Assembly: GCF_019037185.1 (NCBI RefSeq)
Contig: NZ_JAHHXM010000004.1
Coordinates: 62,001-126,000 of the forward strand
Reading direction: 5' to 3'
Length of the DNA: 64,000 bases
Origin: Oceanobacillus caeni
GTDB lineage: Bacteria; Bacillota; Bacilli; Bacillales; Amphibacillaceae
The notes beneath the pieces were generated by a model, which worked only from the letters and a program-made list of their open reading frames with translations, made no database searches and was not told the DNA's origin. A program made the translations under genes and the position numbers. This document shows positions 14,532 to 23,749 of the stretch, in pieces. Every line of letters begins with the position of its first letter. Within the stretch, counting starts at the first letter, position 1.

Positions 14532-15437
14532 CTATTCATAATAAGTCCATTGATTTACCCCTACACGGTTAAAATTAGTTGCTAGAATTCTTCTTATAGC
14601 CTTTTTAGATTCTACTACTTGGCACCAATCTTGAATCATATTGGTTGTAATTTTTTCATTTGGGAACAGAGTTTGAAATTCTTTAATGGTTCTTAATACA
14701 GCATTGCTAATCGGTTCTTTATAGCTACAATTGTGGCAAACGCATTTTCTTTTCTCCACTGAAACAGAAAATGAATGACATTGGAAGCAGGTAATCCCTT
14801 TTCGAAGTTGGTTATAATTATAGGAAGGAACTTTTTTATATGGCGAGTCAGTAATGTGTAACGATGTTAGCTGATCTGCAAGTTTTTCGTGCCATTTAGA
14901 TAATTTGGAAGGTGTTTTATTTAAATGACTCAAGTAATTTTTAATTTGTGTTGGAAAAATAATAGGTTGGTTAAGAGGTGCTTGGTATAAGGTGAAAGTT
15001 GGATTAATAAAAACAATGGAAGCATGTATTGGGAGAGTGTAACCTAGTTTAAGGAGTAATTGTCGTAGTAGGGATTCACTTCTGCTCAATTGGTGAAGTG
15101 GATTTACAATTTCTGTTTTAGGCTTCTTGAATATCTTATCTGAATCGTAATAATAATCACCTTCAAAGTTTTTCACCTCATAAAAATAGATTGCCTCTTG
15201 AAGAATAAGGAGGGAATCAATTTGGAAGGTAGTGTTATTTATTTCCAATAACAAATCATTTAATATGAAGCATTCACACTGGAGTTTTTCTGTTAAAGTA
15301 TCAAACATTACCTCACCTTCATAGCCCCTTTTTTGATTATAATAGTGTTGTTTATCTTTGTTAGTTAAATTCATTCGGGGATTTAATAATTCAAGAATCT
15401 TTAGATCAATGGGTTTTGTACGGTATTTAAATATCAT
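14532..15437 (-). CDS. NERD-domain protein with zinc ribbon
   Basis: The first 130 residues look like a nuclease-related domain (NERD): GYEGEVMFD, FQIDSLLI and YEVKNFEG supply the Glu, Asp and Glu-x-Lys positions of this restriction-endonuclease-like fold. A CxxC-type zinc ribbon follows (CFQCHSF ... CVCHNC), then a C-terminal helical segment (TNMIQDWCQVVESKKAIRRIL). Length is 301 residues. Function is unknown. A second protein of the same architecture is at 34795-35754. It interrupts the usual spoIID-spoIIQ order on the opposite strand, which suggests insertion. Confidence 0.75.
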   Translation of the reverse strand: MIFKYRTKPIDLKILELLNPRMNLTNKDKQHYYNQKRGYEGEVMFDTLTEKLQCECFILNDLLLEINNTTFQIDSLLILQEAIYFYEVKNFEGDYYYDSDKIFKKPKTEIVNPLHQLSRSESLLRQLLLKLGYTLPIHASIVFINPTFTLYQAPLNQPIIFPTQIKNYLSHLNKTPSKLSKWHEKLADQLTSLHITDSPYKKVPSYNYNQLRKGITCFQCHSFSVSVEKRKCVCHNCSYKEPISNAVLRTIKEFQTLFPNEKITTNMIQDWCQVVESKKAIRRILATNFNRVGVNQWTYYE

Positions 15438-15606
15438 ATGTACACATCCTTTTAATGTATTTAAATCTATTATATTGGATTCTTAACTTAGAAGAAAGAG
15501 ACAAGCTGAAGACATTTAAGGAATGTTGCTAGACATCATTCAAACGCTTACTTTTCCCTATTATTTAAAATAAATGCATAAAATCGAATAATTTTTTCTC
15601 GGCAAT

Positions 15607-15635
15607 GTATATATTTCTCCATTTCTGATAACAAT
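15607..15635 (+). promoter_or_regulatory. Sigma-F-like promoter of spoIIQ
   Basis: GTATA (15607-15611), a 15-bp spacer, then GATAACAAT (15627-15635) fits the sigma-F pattern GYATA-N15-GGNNANANT with one mismatch. In B. subtilis spoIIQ is transcribed by sigma-F in the forespore. A GAGGTGAT ribosome binding site follows. Confidence 0.55.
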
Positions 15636-15656
15636 GATTGCTGAGGTGATGTTCTA

Positions 15657-16523
15657 ATGAAAGAAAACAGAGAAACTCCAAAAAATAAATGGAGTCAAAT
15701 TTTCCGGAAAAAATGGTTTTTCCCAGCTGTATATTTAGGTCTTGCTGCACTTCTATTAGCTGTTGTTGTATGGTATCAAAATATGGATAGTTCTGTTCCG
15801 ACTGCTGATGAGGAAATTCAAAATGAACAAGAGGAGTCTATTCCTACGTCAGCTGATGATGAAGCAGAACCAGTAGCAAATCAACAAGAAGTCATTCAAT
15901 TTCCTTTAACAGATCCTGATCAAGCAGAAATCGTAACTAAATTTTATGACTATAGTGCATCTGAAGAAGATCAAGAAAGTGCTTTAGTATTTTATAATAA
16001 TAAATACTATCAAAGCAAAGGAATTGACGTTGCATCAGAAAAACCATTCGATGTTGTTGCATCCTTAAGCGGGACTGTAAAGGAAGTGAAGGAAGACCCA
16101 CTTCTAGGTAATGTGGTTGTACTTACTCATGGCAATGAAGTGATGACCTATTACTCAAGTCTTGAGGAAGTTAAAGTAAAACCTGGAGATGAAGTGAAAC
16201 AAGGGGATCAAGTAGGAACAGCGGGACAAAGTATTTTCGGAAAAGACAATGGTACACATGTACATTTTGAAATAAGAAAAGATGGACAAGTAGTAAATCC
16301 AGAAAGCTTCTTCAATCAACCAGTTAGTAGTTTAGATAAGGTAAAAAGTGAAGAAGTAACGGAAGAAGCTGAAGCTAATGAAGACACTGCTGTAAATGAA
16401 GAAGAAGCTGAGTCTGATGAAGCTGCAACTGAGGATGCTAACGAATCTGAAGCAAGTGAAAATGAAGAAGAAGATGCTAATGCAGATTCAGAGGCGGATT
16501 CTGACAATGAAACAATTCAATAA
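15657..16523 (+). CDS. spoIIQ: Stage II sporulation protein Q
   Basis: SpoIIQ sits in the forespore membrane and joins mother-cell SpoIIIAH to form the engulfment ratchet and channel. One membrane helix (about 21-39) is followed by a LytM/M23 domain. The second His-containing motif GTHVHFEIRKDG is intact. The first zinc ligand is replaced by serine (QSKGIDV where active enzymes have His), as in B. subtilis, so it is probably not an active peptidase. The last 60 residues are very acidic (Glu, Asp, Ala). Length is 288 residues. Confidence 0.93.
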   Translation: MKENRETPKNKWSQIFRKKWFFPAVYLGLAALLLAVVVWYQNMDSSVPTADEEIQNEQEESIPTSADDEAEPVANQQEVIQFPLTDPDQAEIVTKFYDYSASEEDQESALVFYNNKYYQSKGIDVASEKPFDVVASLSGTVKEVKEDPLLGNVVVLTHGNEVMTYYSSLEEVKVKPGDEVKQGDQVGTAGQSIFGKDNGTHVHFEIRKDGQVVNPESFFNQPVSSLDKVKSEEVTEEAEANEDTAVNEEEAESDEAATEDANESEASENEEEDANADSEADSDNETIQ

Positions 16524-16534
16524 AAAGTGAAAAA

Positions 16535-16570
16535 AGTACTCTAGCATAACGTTTGCTAGGGTATTTTTCT
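16535..16570 (+). terminator. Terminator of spoIIQ
   Basis: GTACTCTAGCA pairs with TGCTAGGGTA, followed by TTTTTCTTTG. Confidence 0.8.
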
Positions 16571-16672
16571 TTGTTTAGGAAAATTGAAACGTAAATAGGC
16601 AAAAATAGAGATGAAAAATAAGGAAAAACTCGGATATTGTCGAACGATTTTTCATAATTTCCGAAAAAATTG

Positions 16673-16681
16673 TGCTATGAT
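16673..16681 (+). promoter_or_regulatory. Extended -10 element before the AimR-like gene
   Basis: TGC followed by TATGAT (16676-16681) is an extended -10. No good -35 is seen. It would give a purine-rich leader of about 170 nt before the start at 16860. Confidence 0.4.
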
Positions 16682-16859
16682 GGTACATGTGTTTGTTAGT
16701 AATGGTTTGAATTTAGGTAATCTTACAAGAATATGACCAGAAAACTAAGAAAAGAGAAATAAAAAAAGAAAATAGACTGAAAGAATAAGAAAATAGAGAT
16801 AAAGGTAAAATACTGTAAAAAAGAAGAGATTTTTCATATGGTAAGAGAGGAGAATATAA

Positions 16860-17864
16860 TTGACAATGGTAGCAGGTAAGATATATTCGGAAATGGTATC
16901 GCTAATTCAACTTCAAGATGCACTTAGGCAAAAATATAGTGAGAAAATGGCAGCGGAACAAATGAGACAGTTTTGTTTAGATTCTTCTTCAAAAGATATC
17001 CAAAAAAAGGGCATGGAATTTTTATTTATAAATGGTTATCTTCACGACTTGCGAACATTAATTGAAAAAAACAAACGATCCAACGACCCATCCAATAGAA
17101 AGTGGGCAGAAGTTTACAAAATTCAACTACAAATTAGGGAAAAAGACTATAAACCTATTGAAGTTATAGAAAGAATTAATCAATTCGAAACAAATGAACC
17201 GGAATTATTATGTCTACTTGAGTTCGCCAAAGTGAATTTACAATTTAATATGCACAATTACCATGATCTCGGAAATGCAATTTGTAGATATGATGAGCTT
17301 CTCCCACAAATAAATGATTATTTTTTAGTGGAAAACTTTAAAATTAGGTATCATATCCTAACACTTACTTACACATTAATGCAAAATGAAATTATTATGA
17401 CGAGAAAACATGGGTATAAATTACTGAACTTAACGTGTAACCCAGAAATACAAGTAAGCACACATATTAAATTGGGAGAATCCTATACGTTTGATTCTTA
17501 TTCACAAGGGATGTTTCATTTGAAGGAAGCATTAAAAATAGCAAAAGAGCATAATTTGACATCCCAAATTGAGTTTATTGAGCAAACAAAGATTCCTTTT
17601 TTAGCTGCTCATTCCAATAAAACAGATAATATTACGACCACCGATAAAAGTGAGCAAGCACATTTAGAAATTATGAAAGGAAATCATAAGAAGGCAATTG
17701 AAATATTAAAGCAAATTCCTATAGATACACCATTTAAAAAATATTATTTAGGTAAGGCGAAACGAGATAAATCGTTATTATTACAATCCTATAAAGACTT
17801 TGTATATAAACGAAATGATAACTTCTTTTGTCGTTTACCTTTGCGTGAATTAAAAATACTATGA
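16860..17864 (+). CDS. AimR-like peptide-receptor regulator
   Basis: This 334-residue helical protein resembles AimR, the arbitrium receptor of SPbeta-type phages. It shows TPR-like helices throughout (LEFAKVNLQFNMHNYHDLG, IKLGESYTFDSY) and an AimR-like C-terminus (YKDFVYKRND...RLPLREL). No clear helix-turn-helix is visible at the N-terminus, as in several AimR proteins. No phage gene and no obvious aimP pheromone gene lies beside it, since a terminator follows at once. The start is TTG 16860 with AGAGAGGAG seven bases upstream. ATG 16866 is an alternative. The family assignment is from motif memory and needs a profile search. Confidence 0.6.
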   Translation: MTMVAGKIYSEMVSLIQLQDALRQKYSEKMAAEQMRQFCLDSSSKDIQKKGMEFLFINGYLHDLRTLIEKNKRSNDPSNRKWAEVYKIQLQIREKDYKPIEVIERINQFETNEPELLCLLEFAKVNLQFNMHNYHDLGNAICRYDELLPQINDYFLVENFKIRYHILTLTYTLMQNEIIMTRKHGYKLLNLTCNPEIQVSTHIKLGESYTFDSYSQGMFHLKEALKIAKEHNLTSQIEFIEQTKIPFLAAHSNKTDNITTTDKSEQAHLEIMKGNHKKAIEILKQIPIDTPFKKYYLGKAKRDKSLLLQSYKDFVYKRNDNFFCRLPLRELKIL

Positions 17865-17880
17865 CATGAAGCGTTTTAGC

Positions 17881-17919
17881 AAAAGCTGACATATAAGTTG
17901 TGTCAGCTTTATTTTTATA
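17881..17919 (+). terminator. Terminator of the AimR-like gene
   Basis: AAAGCTGACA pairs with TGTCAGCTTT, followed by ATTTTTAT. Confidence 0.85.
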
Positions 17920-18282
17920 TTGATTATTTAAAAATACAACTTGTCCGACAGCCTAAATATGGAATTTTTATCATAAATGGAGTGTAAGCGTAATAAAATG
18001 AATACTACCAATCAGTCATTTAGCAACGTCTGAGGTGAGAGCTCATTGTGGCTGGTAGTCTGAACATGATAATGAAAGCAGATTATTGTATTTTGTCAGT
18101 AGAAATTACAGAATATTCCTATAGAATTCGTTATTTAATTACGATTAACAATTTAATAGTTACATAGATTACTTTGTCGCTCCGATTATTATTCGTATGA
18201 ATGAACATGCCGCACTATGATTAACACCTTGTCTCAGGTTCTTAGACACCTCGGAAGTTATCAACTTAGGGAGGCGAACGGT

Positions 18283-18564
18283 GTGCACGATTACATCAAA
18301 GAAAGAACGATTAAAATAGGTAATTATATCTTGGAGACAAGAAAAACAGTTCGAACGATAGCGAAGGAATTTGGTGTTTCCAAAAGCACAGTTCATAAAG
18401 ATCTTACAGAACGCTTACCAGAAATTAACCCCGAATTAGCCGCTCAAGTAAAAGAAGTCCTAGAATATCACAAATCGATACGACATCTTCGTGGGGGAGA
18501 AGCAACAAGAAAGAAATATAAAGTAAACCCACCAAATAAGGATACTCCTAAGCCAGTAGGATAA
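18283..18564 (+). CDS. spoIIID: Stage III sporulation transcription factor SpoIIID
   Basis: SpoIIID is a small DNA-binding protein that switches mother-cell transcription from sigma-E towards sigma-K. The 93 residues are almost the same as in B. subtilis: MHDYIKERTIKIG at the start, a helix-turn-helix at 23-42 (VRTIAKEFGVSKSTVHKDL) and HKSIRHLRGGEATRKKYK. The start is GTG 18283 after AGGGAGGCG. An in-frame ATG at 18217 has no ribosome binding site. The region 17920-18282 has no other gene. Its sigma-E promoter could not be picked out with confidence. Confidence 0.95.
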   Translation: MHDYIKERTIKIGNYILETRKTVRTIAKEFGVSKSTVHKDLTERLPEINPELAAQVKEVLEYHKSIRHLRGGEATRKKYKVNPPNKDTPKPVG

Positions 18565-18577
18565 TGAGGAGTACTAG

Positions 18578-18608
18578 GATAGGACGAGAGATTTCTCGTC
18601 CTATTTTT
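18578..18608 (+). terminator. Terminator of spoIIID
   Basis: ATAGGACGAGA pairs with TCTCGTCCTAT, followed by TTTT. Confidence 0.85.
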
Positions 18609-18701
18609 GGCAGGTAGGAAAGTTTGTTGGAAGTACTTTAAGGGTGTATTTTGCAATAATTAAGTCATAACTTAATAGTAGTGAAATAAAATCTCCATTA
18701 A

Positions 18702-18857
18702 TTTAAGCTAGAACCTCTGAGCCAGGGCAAATATTATAAAGTGTGGACAAATCATGAAAGTTTTGTGCTAGGGAAAATGAGAATAAATCTTGTATAGTTT
18801 TCTCTAGATGACGAATATGAAGTCATTGCTTTTGGTATTAATACAATTGCAAAATAA
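18702..18857 (+). pseudogene. Possible gene remnant before mbl
   Basis: One frame reads like protein across an internal TAG: LEPLSQGKYYKVWTNHESFV ... stop ... DDEYEVIAFGINTIAK, then TAA. The residue pattern is protein-like on both sides of the stop, but there is no start codon with a ribosome binding site. I treat it as a decayed fragment of an unknown gene. A different frame over 18808-19092 is open for 94 codons but does not look like a protein. Confidence 0.25.
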
Positions 18858-19189
18858 GATTGGTGAACAGGGTGGAGAGACCGTCAAGCCCATTGTTAAC
18901 AGTTACAAACATTGCGGTATGATTGTCACCCTTTTTCACAGAATAAAATTAACTGATTTGTACACATGTATAACTATTTCAGCCTACCGAGACACTGATG
19001 GCAAATCTAATGTAATCTCAATAATTCCTCAAATGCCTTCGTCTCAATCCCCAAATCCCATTAAAAAATTCAACAAAAATCTTTTTAGATAAATGCAGTT
19101 AATTGTAGATTTTTGTGGTAAAATATTTTACTAGTAGCATTATGTTTTCGGACAGATGCAAGTTAATAAACTTAGGAGGATCTAGATAC

Positions 19190-20188
19190 ATGTTTTCTAG
19201 GGATATTGGAATTGACCTTGGAACGGCAAATGTACTTATTCATTTGAAGGGGAAAGGAATTGTTTTGAATGAGCCATCCGTTGTTGCGATGGACCGCAAC
19301 ACTGGGAAAGTCCTGGAGGTTGGGGAAGCTGCACGGCGTATGGTTGGTCGTACACCTGGAAACATTGAAGCAATTCGTCCATTAAAAGATGGAGTAATTG
19401 CTGATTTCGATGTAACAGAAGCAATGCTAAGGCATTTTATTAATAAAATCAATGTAAAAGGACTTCTTTCCAAACCAAGAATGCTCATTTGCTGTCCAAC
19501 GAATATTACGAAAGTGGAGCAAAAGGCGATTAAAGAAGCCGCAGAGAAATCTGGTGGGAAAAAGGTTTATTTAGAAGAAGAGCCTAAAGTTGCTGCAATC
19601 GGTGCGGGAATGGAAATTTTCCAGCCAAGCGGGAACATGGTTGTTGATATCGGTGGAGGTACAACAGACGTTGCGGTACTATCCATGGGAGGTATTGTTA
19701 CTTCCGAATCGATTAAAATGGCTGGGGATAAGTTTGACGTTGAGATTCTTCAATATATTAAGAAAAAATATAAATTATTAATTGGTGAACGGACTGCTGA
19801 GGAAATTAAAATTCAAGTTGCGACTGTATTTGAAGGTTCTAGAAAAGAAGAAATGGAAATTCGTGGTCGCGATATGGTTACAGGTCTTCCACGTACAATC
19901 TCTGTGGAATCGGTTGAAATTGAAGAAGCACTTCGTGAATCGGTTTATTTAATTGTACAAGCAGCGAAATCTGTTTTAGAACGTACACCACCAGAATTAT
20001 CAGCTGATATCATTGACCGTGGAATTATTTTAACCGGTGGCGGTGCGCTTATCCATGGAATTGATCAGCTTCTAGCAGAAGAATTAAAAGTTCCTGTATT
20101 TATAGCGGAAGAACCAATGAATTGTGTGGCAAAAGGTACAGGTATCATGCTTGAAAATATTGATAAGATTGAAAAGAGAATTATCTAA
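19190..20188 (+). CDS. mbl: Rod-shape protein Mbl (MreB-like actin)
   Basis: Mbl forms membrane-associated filaments that guide cylindrical wall synthesis. The start MFSRDIGIDLGTANVLIHLK carries the phosphate-1 loop, DIGGGTTDVAVLS the phosphate-2 loop and ILTGGGALIHGID the adenosine motif. Length is 332 residues, one less than in B. subtilis. ATG 19190 follows TAGGAGGAT. An in-frame start at 19115 lies in the promoter region. An extended -10 (TGGTAAAAT) lies near 19116. Confidence 0.95.
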   Translation: MFSRDIGIDLGTANVLIHLKGKGIVLNEPSVVAMDRNTGKVLEVGEAARRMVGRTPGNIEAIRPLKDGVIADFDVTEAMLRHFINKINVKGLLSKPRMLICCPTNITKVEQKAIKEAAEKSGGKKVYLEEEPKVAAIGAGMEIFQPSGNMVVDIGGGTTDVAVLSMGGIVTSESIKMAGDKFDVEILQYIKKKYKLLIGERTAEEIKIQVATVFEGSRKEEMEIRGRDMVTGLPRTISVESVEIEEALRESVYLIVQAAKSVLERTPPELSADIIDRGIILTGGGALIHGIDQLLAEELKVPVFIAEEPMNCVAKGTGIMLENIDKIEKRII

Positions 20189-20212
20189 GCCCCGAGCCTT
20201 GGAGGTGATTAG

Positions 20213-21013
20213 ATGTTAAGAGGTTTTTATACGGCTGCAAGTGGGATGTTAGCGCAACAACGTGCACAAGAGACGTTAGCAAATAATGTAGCAAATGCGA
20301 ATACTCCAGGGTATAAAGCGGAACAAGCGACTATAAGAGCTTTTCCAGAGCTTTTGATGCAACAAATGGGTTCTAAACAGACGCCTATGAAAAATAGCTC
20401 GAATGTAGCAACAACGAAATCAATTGGGGCGTTAAATACTGGAGTATATGTGCAAGAAACAATTCCAAACTTTCAGCAAGGGGATATCCGTGAAACGAAA
20501 CTTCAGACGGATTTAGCCATTGTACAAGGTGATGTTCCTGACGAAAATGGTGCATTATTTTTTACAGTGCAAAATGATGCTGGTGATGTTCGATACACAA
20601 GGAACGGGAATTTCACAGTGGACGGACAAGGATACCTTGTAACAAGTCAGGGTTATTATGTTTTGGATCAAACAGGTAATCCGATTCAAATGGACGGTAC
20701 ATCGTTTTCTGTTACGCCAGATGGAATCATAGAAACAAATACGCAATACATTCCATTGGGCATCGCTTATACAGACAATGCACTAGAAATGGTAAAAGAA
20801 GGTAATGACTTATTTGCTGGGGAAACGGGTGCAGTCCCTGCTAATGCCAATTTTACAATGAAACAAGGATTTCTAGAAGGGTCAAACGTTGATGCAGTAA
20901 AGACGATGACGGAAATGATGAATGCTTATCGCATGTTTGAAACAAATCAGCAGGTATTAAAGGCCTTTGATGAAAGCTTGGGTAAAGCAGTTAGTGAAAT
21001 TGGAAGAATTTAA
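20213..21013 (+). CDS. flhO: Flagellar hook-basal body protein FlhO
   Basis: This is a rod/hook protein of the FlgG family. MLRGFYTAASGMLAQQRAQE and LANNVANANTPGYK form the conserved N-terminal coiled-coil motif. The C-terminal helix (VDAVKTMTEMMNAYRMFETNQQVLKAFDES) is the usual partner. Length is 266 residues. It follows mbl by 24 bp, as in B. subtilis (mbl-flhO-flhP). GGAGGTGAT precedes the ATG. Confidence 0.93.
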   Translation: MLRGFYTAASGMLAQQRAQETLANNVANANTPGYKAEQATIRAFPELLMQQMGSKQTPMKNSSNVATTKSIGALNTGVYVQETIPNFQQGDIRETKLQTDLAIVQGDVPDENGALFFTVQNDAGDVRYTRNGNFTVDGQGYLVTSQGYYVLDQTGNPIQMDGTSFSVTPDGIIETNTQYIPLGIAYTDNALEMVKEGNDLFAGETGAVPANANFTMKQGFLEGSNVDAVKTMTEMMNAYRMFETNQQVLKAFDESLGKAVSEIGRI

Positions 21014-21036
21014 TGATTGGTGAAATTTAGAAGTAC

Positions 21037-21246
21037 ATGTTCAAAAGGAGGATGAAAAGGACCGAGGTCGGCTAAATGCGCAACGTCCTTTTGCAACGCC
21101 GACACTCGCACGTCCTGTGCTTCGCAGTTCGAGGCGGCGAAGTTTTGAGGAACGGAACGTATGCAATTAATACGTGAGTATCCGAAAAGCGAGCCAACTA
21201 GAAACGTCGAAGTGTCTTTTTCACCGGACTTTTTGAACGACCTTTA
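21037..21246 (+). repeat. MITE-like element, copy 4 (longest)
   Basis: About 210 bp with ends TGTTCAAAAGGAGGATGAAA and CACCGGACTTTTTGAACGACC. The inner parts also pair (GGACC...GGTC; AAGTGTC against GGACGTT-type arms). It separates flhO from flhP, and the flhP ribosome binding site starts directly at its right end. The inner segment CAACTAGAAACGTCGAAGTG recurs in copy 5. Confidence 0.75.
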
Positions 21247-21258
21247 GGAGGAAATGTA

Positions 21259-22092
21259 ATGTCTCGTATGATGATACAAGCAGCTGTAACAATGAACCAA
21301 TTACAAAAAAAGTTGGACATTGTTGGGAACAATATCGCAAATAGCCAAACAACAGGATATAAATCTCGTGGAGCTGAATTTTCCTCCTTGCTTTATCAAC
21401 AAATCGATAATTTGGAAAACCCAGGGAATGGAGAACAACGTCTAACACCTGATGGTATCCGAATTGGTTCAGGTGCTAGCTTAGGTGCAACCACTTTAAA
21501 TCTGGATCAGGGGTCGATTGTTACGTCGGACAGAGCGTTAGATACTGCTTTGTTAAACGAAAATACGCTTTTTCAAATCCAAGTTACAGACAATGGGGTA
21601 ACGGAAACGATGTACACTCGTGACGGGGCCTTTTATTTAAGTCCAAGCACGGATGGCAGGTCGGTAACATTGACGACGAAAGATGGAAATCCAGTTCTTG
21701 GTGAAAACGGTCCAATCACATTTAATAGTGGTTTTGATTCTATTTCCATTCGTGATAATGGACAAGTTGTCGTGGAACGTGGAGGTATTGTAGAAGAAGT
21801 AGGAACAATTGATATAGTGGAAGCAACCCGTCCAAATGTTTTGGAAGCGGTAGGACAAAATTTGTTCCGTTTGCCAAACCTAGAGGAACTGAATGATAAT
21901 CTAGCGGATATTATCCAGGACGTTCCAGCACAGACGAAGCTAATTCAAAGTAATGCTTTAGAGCAATCCAACGTAGATATCTCCCAACAAATGTCGGACT
22001 TAATCCTGGCACAACGGTCCTATCAATATAATTCCCGCACGATTTCCATGTCAGATCAAATGATGGGACTTGTGAATGGATTGCGGTCTTAA
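21259..22092 (+). CDS. flhP: Flagellar hook-basal body protein FlhP
   Basis: Second rod/hook protein of the FlgG family. The N-terminus reads MMIQAAVTMNQLQKKLDIVG and then NNIANSQTTGYKSRG, and the C-terminus (SNVDISQQMSDLILAQRSYQ) is typical. Length is 277 residues. TAGGAGGAAATGTA precedes the ATG. It pairs with flhO despite the repeat element between them. Confidence 0.93.
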   Translation: MSRMMIQAAVTMNQLQKKLDIVGNNIANSQTTGYKSRGAEFSSLLYQQIDNLENPGNGEQRLTPDGIRIGSGASLGATTLNLDQGSIVTSDRALDTALLNENTLFQIQVTDNGVTETMYTRDGAFYLSPSTDGRSVTLTTKDGNPVLGENGPITFNSGFDSISIRDNGQVVVERGGIVEEVGTIDIVEATRPNVLEAVGQNLFRLPNLEELNDNLADIIQDVPAQTKLIQSNALEQSNVDISQQMSDLILAQRSYQYNSRTISMSDQMMGLVNGLRS

Positions 22093-22254
22093 TTGGACTT
22101 TAACTTGTTATTAAAATAGTTCTAGATATGCGGTACCGCAATGTGATAATATTTTATATATAAAATGAAAAAGAATAGGCATTTTTATTTGCTTGTTTGA
22201 ATACCATTTAATATATAGAACGGACGCGATTGTCAGGATTGAGGAGTTACAAAT

Positions 22255-22644
22255 ATGTCAACAGAACAGTTAGAAAAAGTTGCTGAGAATCCTACACGTA
22301 AAGAGCAGAAAGAGAAAACAGCTGAGAAGCAACCTAAAAAGAATCATGCAGAAACAAGAAAACAACTTAAAGAGCAAAAGAAAAAGGATAGATTTCAAAA
22401 GCTCGGACGCCTTCTAAAGACGGAGCGCCTTCCAAAGCTCAAACACTTTCTTAAGTTTGAACGTCGAGGACGAAGAATGTTCCCGATTTGGCTACGTATT
22501 ATTGTTGTACTTTCACTTGCTGCAATTGCTCTAGTAGTAGGGTTAATGGTAGGTTATGGAGTTCTAGGCAATGGTAACCTAATTGATGCCTTAAAAATCG
22601 AGACCTGGCAACACCTGATAGATATTGTGGTAAAAGCAGAATAG
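22255..22644 (+). CDS. EpuA-like membrane protein
   Basis: The first 75 residues are rich in Lys, Glu and Arg (several KEQK-type runs). One membrane helix follows (about 79-104, WLRIIVVLSLAAIALVVGLM), then a short outer tail with a WQHLIDIVVK motif. This matches the EpuA family, often annotated as RNA polymerase subunit beta by neighbourhood error. The biological role is unknown. It sits between flhP and fabZ. TGAGGAG precedes the ATG. Confidence 0.75.
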   Translation: MSTEQLEKVAENPTRKEQKEKTAEKQPKKNHAETRKQLKEQKKKDRFQKLGRLLKTERLPKLKHFLKFERRGRRMFPIWLRIIVVLSLAAIALVVGLMVGYGVLGNGNLIDALKIETWQHLIDIVVKAE

Positions 22645-22652
22645 CAAAAAAA

Positions 22653-22690
22653 TTAGCATTTCATCATAGGATGGGGTGCTTTTTATTTTT
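22653..22690 (+). terminator. Terminator after the EpuA-like gene
   Basis: AGCATTTCATC pairs with GATGGGGTGCT (three G-T pairs), followed by TTTTATTTTT. Confidence 0.75.
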
Positions 22691-22760
22691 CAATTCGTTT
22701 CACCCTAGAACTTTGATATAATAACGACAAGACTTATTTTTATTAAAAGGAGTAGATACC

Positions 22761-23183
22761 ATGATGGACATCGAACAAATTAAAGAAATTATTCCACATC
22801 GCTATCCGTTTTTGTTAGTGGATAAAGTTACTGAAATGGAAGAAGGTAAACGTGTCGTTGGTCTAAAAAATGTAACCATGAATGAACCATTTTTCCAAGG
22901 GCATTTTCCAAAATATGCGGTAATGCCTGGGGTTCTTATTATCGAAGCATTAGCACAAGTAGGAGCAATTGCGGTACTTGGTATCGAAGCGAATAAGGGG
23001 AAAATTGGCTTTTTGGCAGGTGTGGACAAGTGTCGATTTAAACGCCAGGTGCGACCAGGTGATCAGTTAAAACTTGAAGTAGAAATTATAAGAATGAAGG
23101 GACCAATTGGAAAAGGAAAGGGAATTGCAACAGTGGATGGTGAATTAGCTTGTGAAGCAGAAATCACCTTTGCGATTAAATAA
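22761..23183 (+). CDS. fabZ: 3-hydroxyacyl-[ACP] dehydratase FabZ
   Basis: FabZ removes water from 3-hydroxyacyl-ACP in fatty acid elongation. The hot-dog fold signature is complete: catalytic H48 in FFQGHFP and E62 in [21 protein letters not shown] is the usual N-terminal motif. Length is 140 residues. AAAAGGAGTAG precedes ATG 22761 (ATG 22764 is possible). It corresponds to B. subtilis ywpB/fabZ after flhP. Confidence 0.95.
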   Translation: MMDIEQIKEIIPHRYPFLLVDKVTEMEEGKRVVGLKNVTMNEPFFQGHFPKYAVMPGVLIIEALAQVGAIAVLGIEANKGKIGFLAGVDKCRFKRQVRPGDQLKLEVEIIRMKGPIGKGKGIATVDGELACEAEITFAIK

Positions 23184-23268
23184 AATTTAAAAAAATGGTA
23201 AAAACATGAATGACTTTGTCATAAATGGAAATCCTAATCTCGAGACTATAAAAAAGGAGGCAACATTT

Positions 23269-23619
23269 ATGACGAAGAAAATTCTTATTAAGTTAGGTGC
23301 ATCACTGCTGGCAATATCTTTAGTAGCGGCGTGTGGTAACAATAATGATAATGATGATAATAATCCGGATAACGCGCCGGTAGAAGATCAAAACCCAACG
23401 AATGAAGCGCCAGCAGATGACGGAGTGAATGATAATAATGAGGATCCAATAACGGATGACAACGAAGCTCCGTTAAATCAAGAGGATGATAATGGAAACC
23501 TTAATCCAGCAGAAGACAATGGTTTAGATAATCAAGATGATAACAATGATGTAGAAAATCCAAATGATGATCAAAACCTTAACAAAAAAGATGATAAAGA
23601 CAATAGAGACAATCAATAA
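23269..23619 (+). CDS. Acidic Asn/Asp-rich lipoprotein
   Basis: A lipoprotein signal with lipobox LVAAC puts the lipidated cysteine at residue 22. The remaining 94 residues are low complexity, almost only Asp, Asn, Glu, Pro and Gln, so the mature protein should be extended, acidic and surface-exposed. No domain is visible. The start is ATG 23269 after AAAGGAGGCAACATTT. The in-frame ATG at 23206 is too far upstream. Function is unknown. Confidence 0.75.
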   Translation: MTKKILIKLGASLLAISLVAACGNNNDNDDNNPDNAPVEDQNPTNEAPADDGVNDNNEDPITDDNEAPLNQEDDNGNLNPAEDNGLDNQDDNNDVENPNDDQNLNKKDDKDNRDNQ

Positions 23620-23629
23620 TACATCTACT

Positions 23630-23667
23630 TAAACAGAGCAGCTTTTAAAGTTGTTCTGTTTTTGTTA
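23630..23667 (+). terminator. Terminator of the lipoprotein gene
   Basis: AAACAGAGCAGCTT pairs with AGTTGTTCTGTTT and runs into TTTG. Confidence 0.8.
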
Positions 23668-23749
23668 TTTGAAGTCCTCTTGTTTTGTTGAAATTCTCTG
23701 ATTTTATAGTACAATAATGAAGAAACAGAATAAAGTGAGGAGGATATTT

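Noticed and set aside
18808-19092. Plus-strand frame of 94 codons before mbl
   Set aside because: No ribosome binding site and no protein-like pattern. Another frame here looks more like a gene relic.
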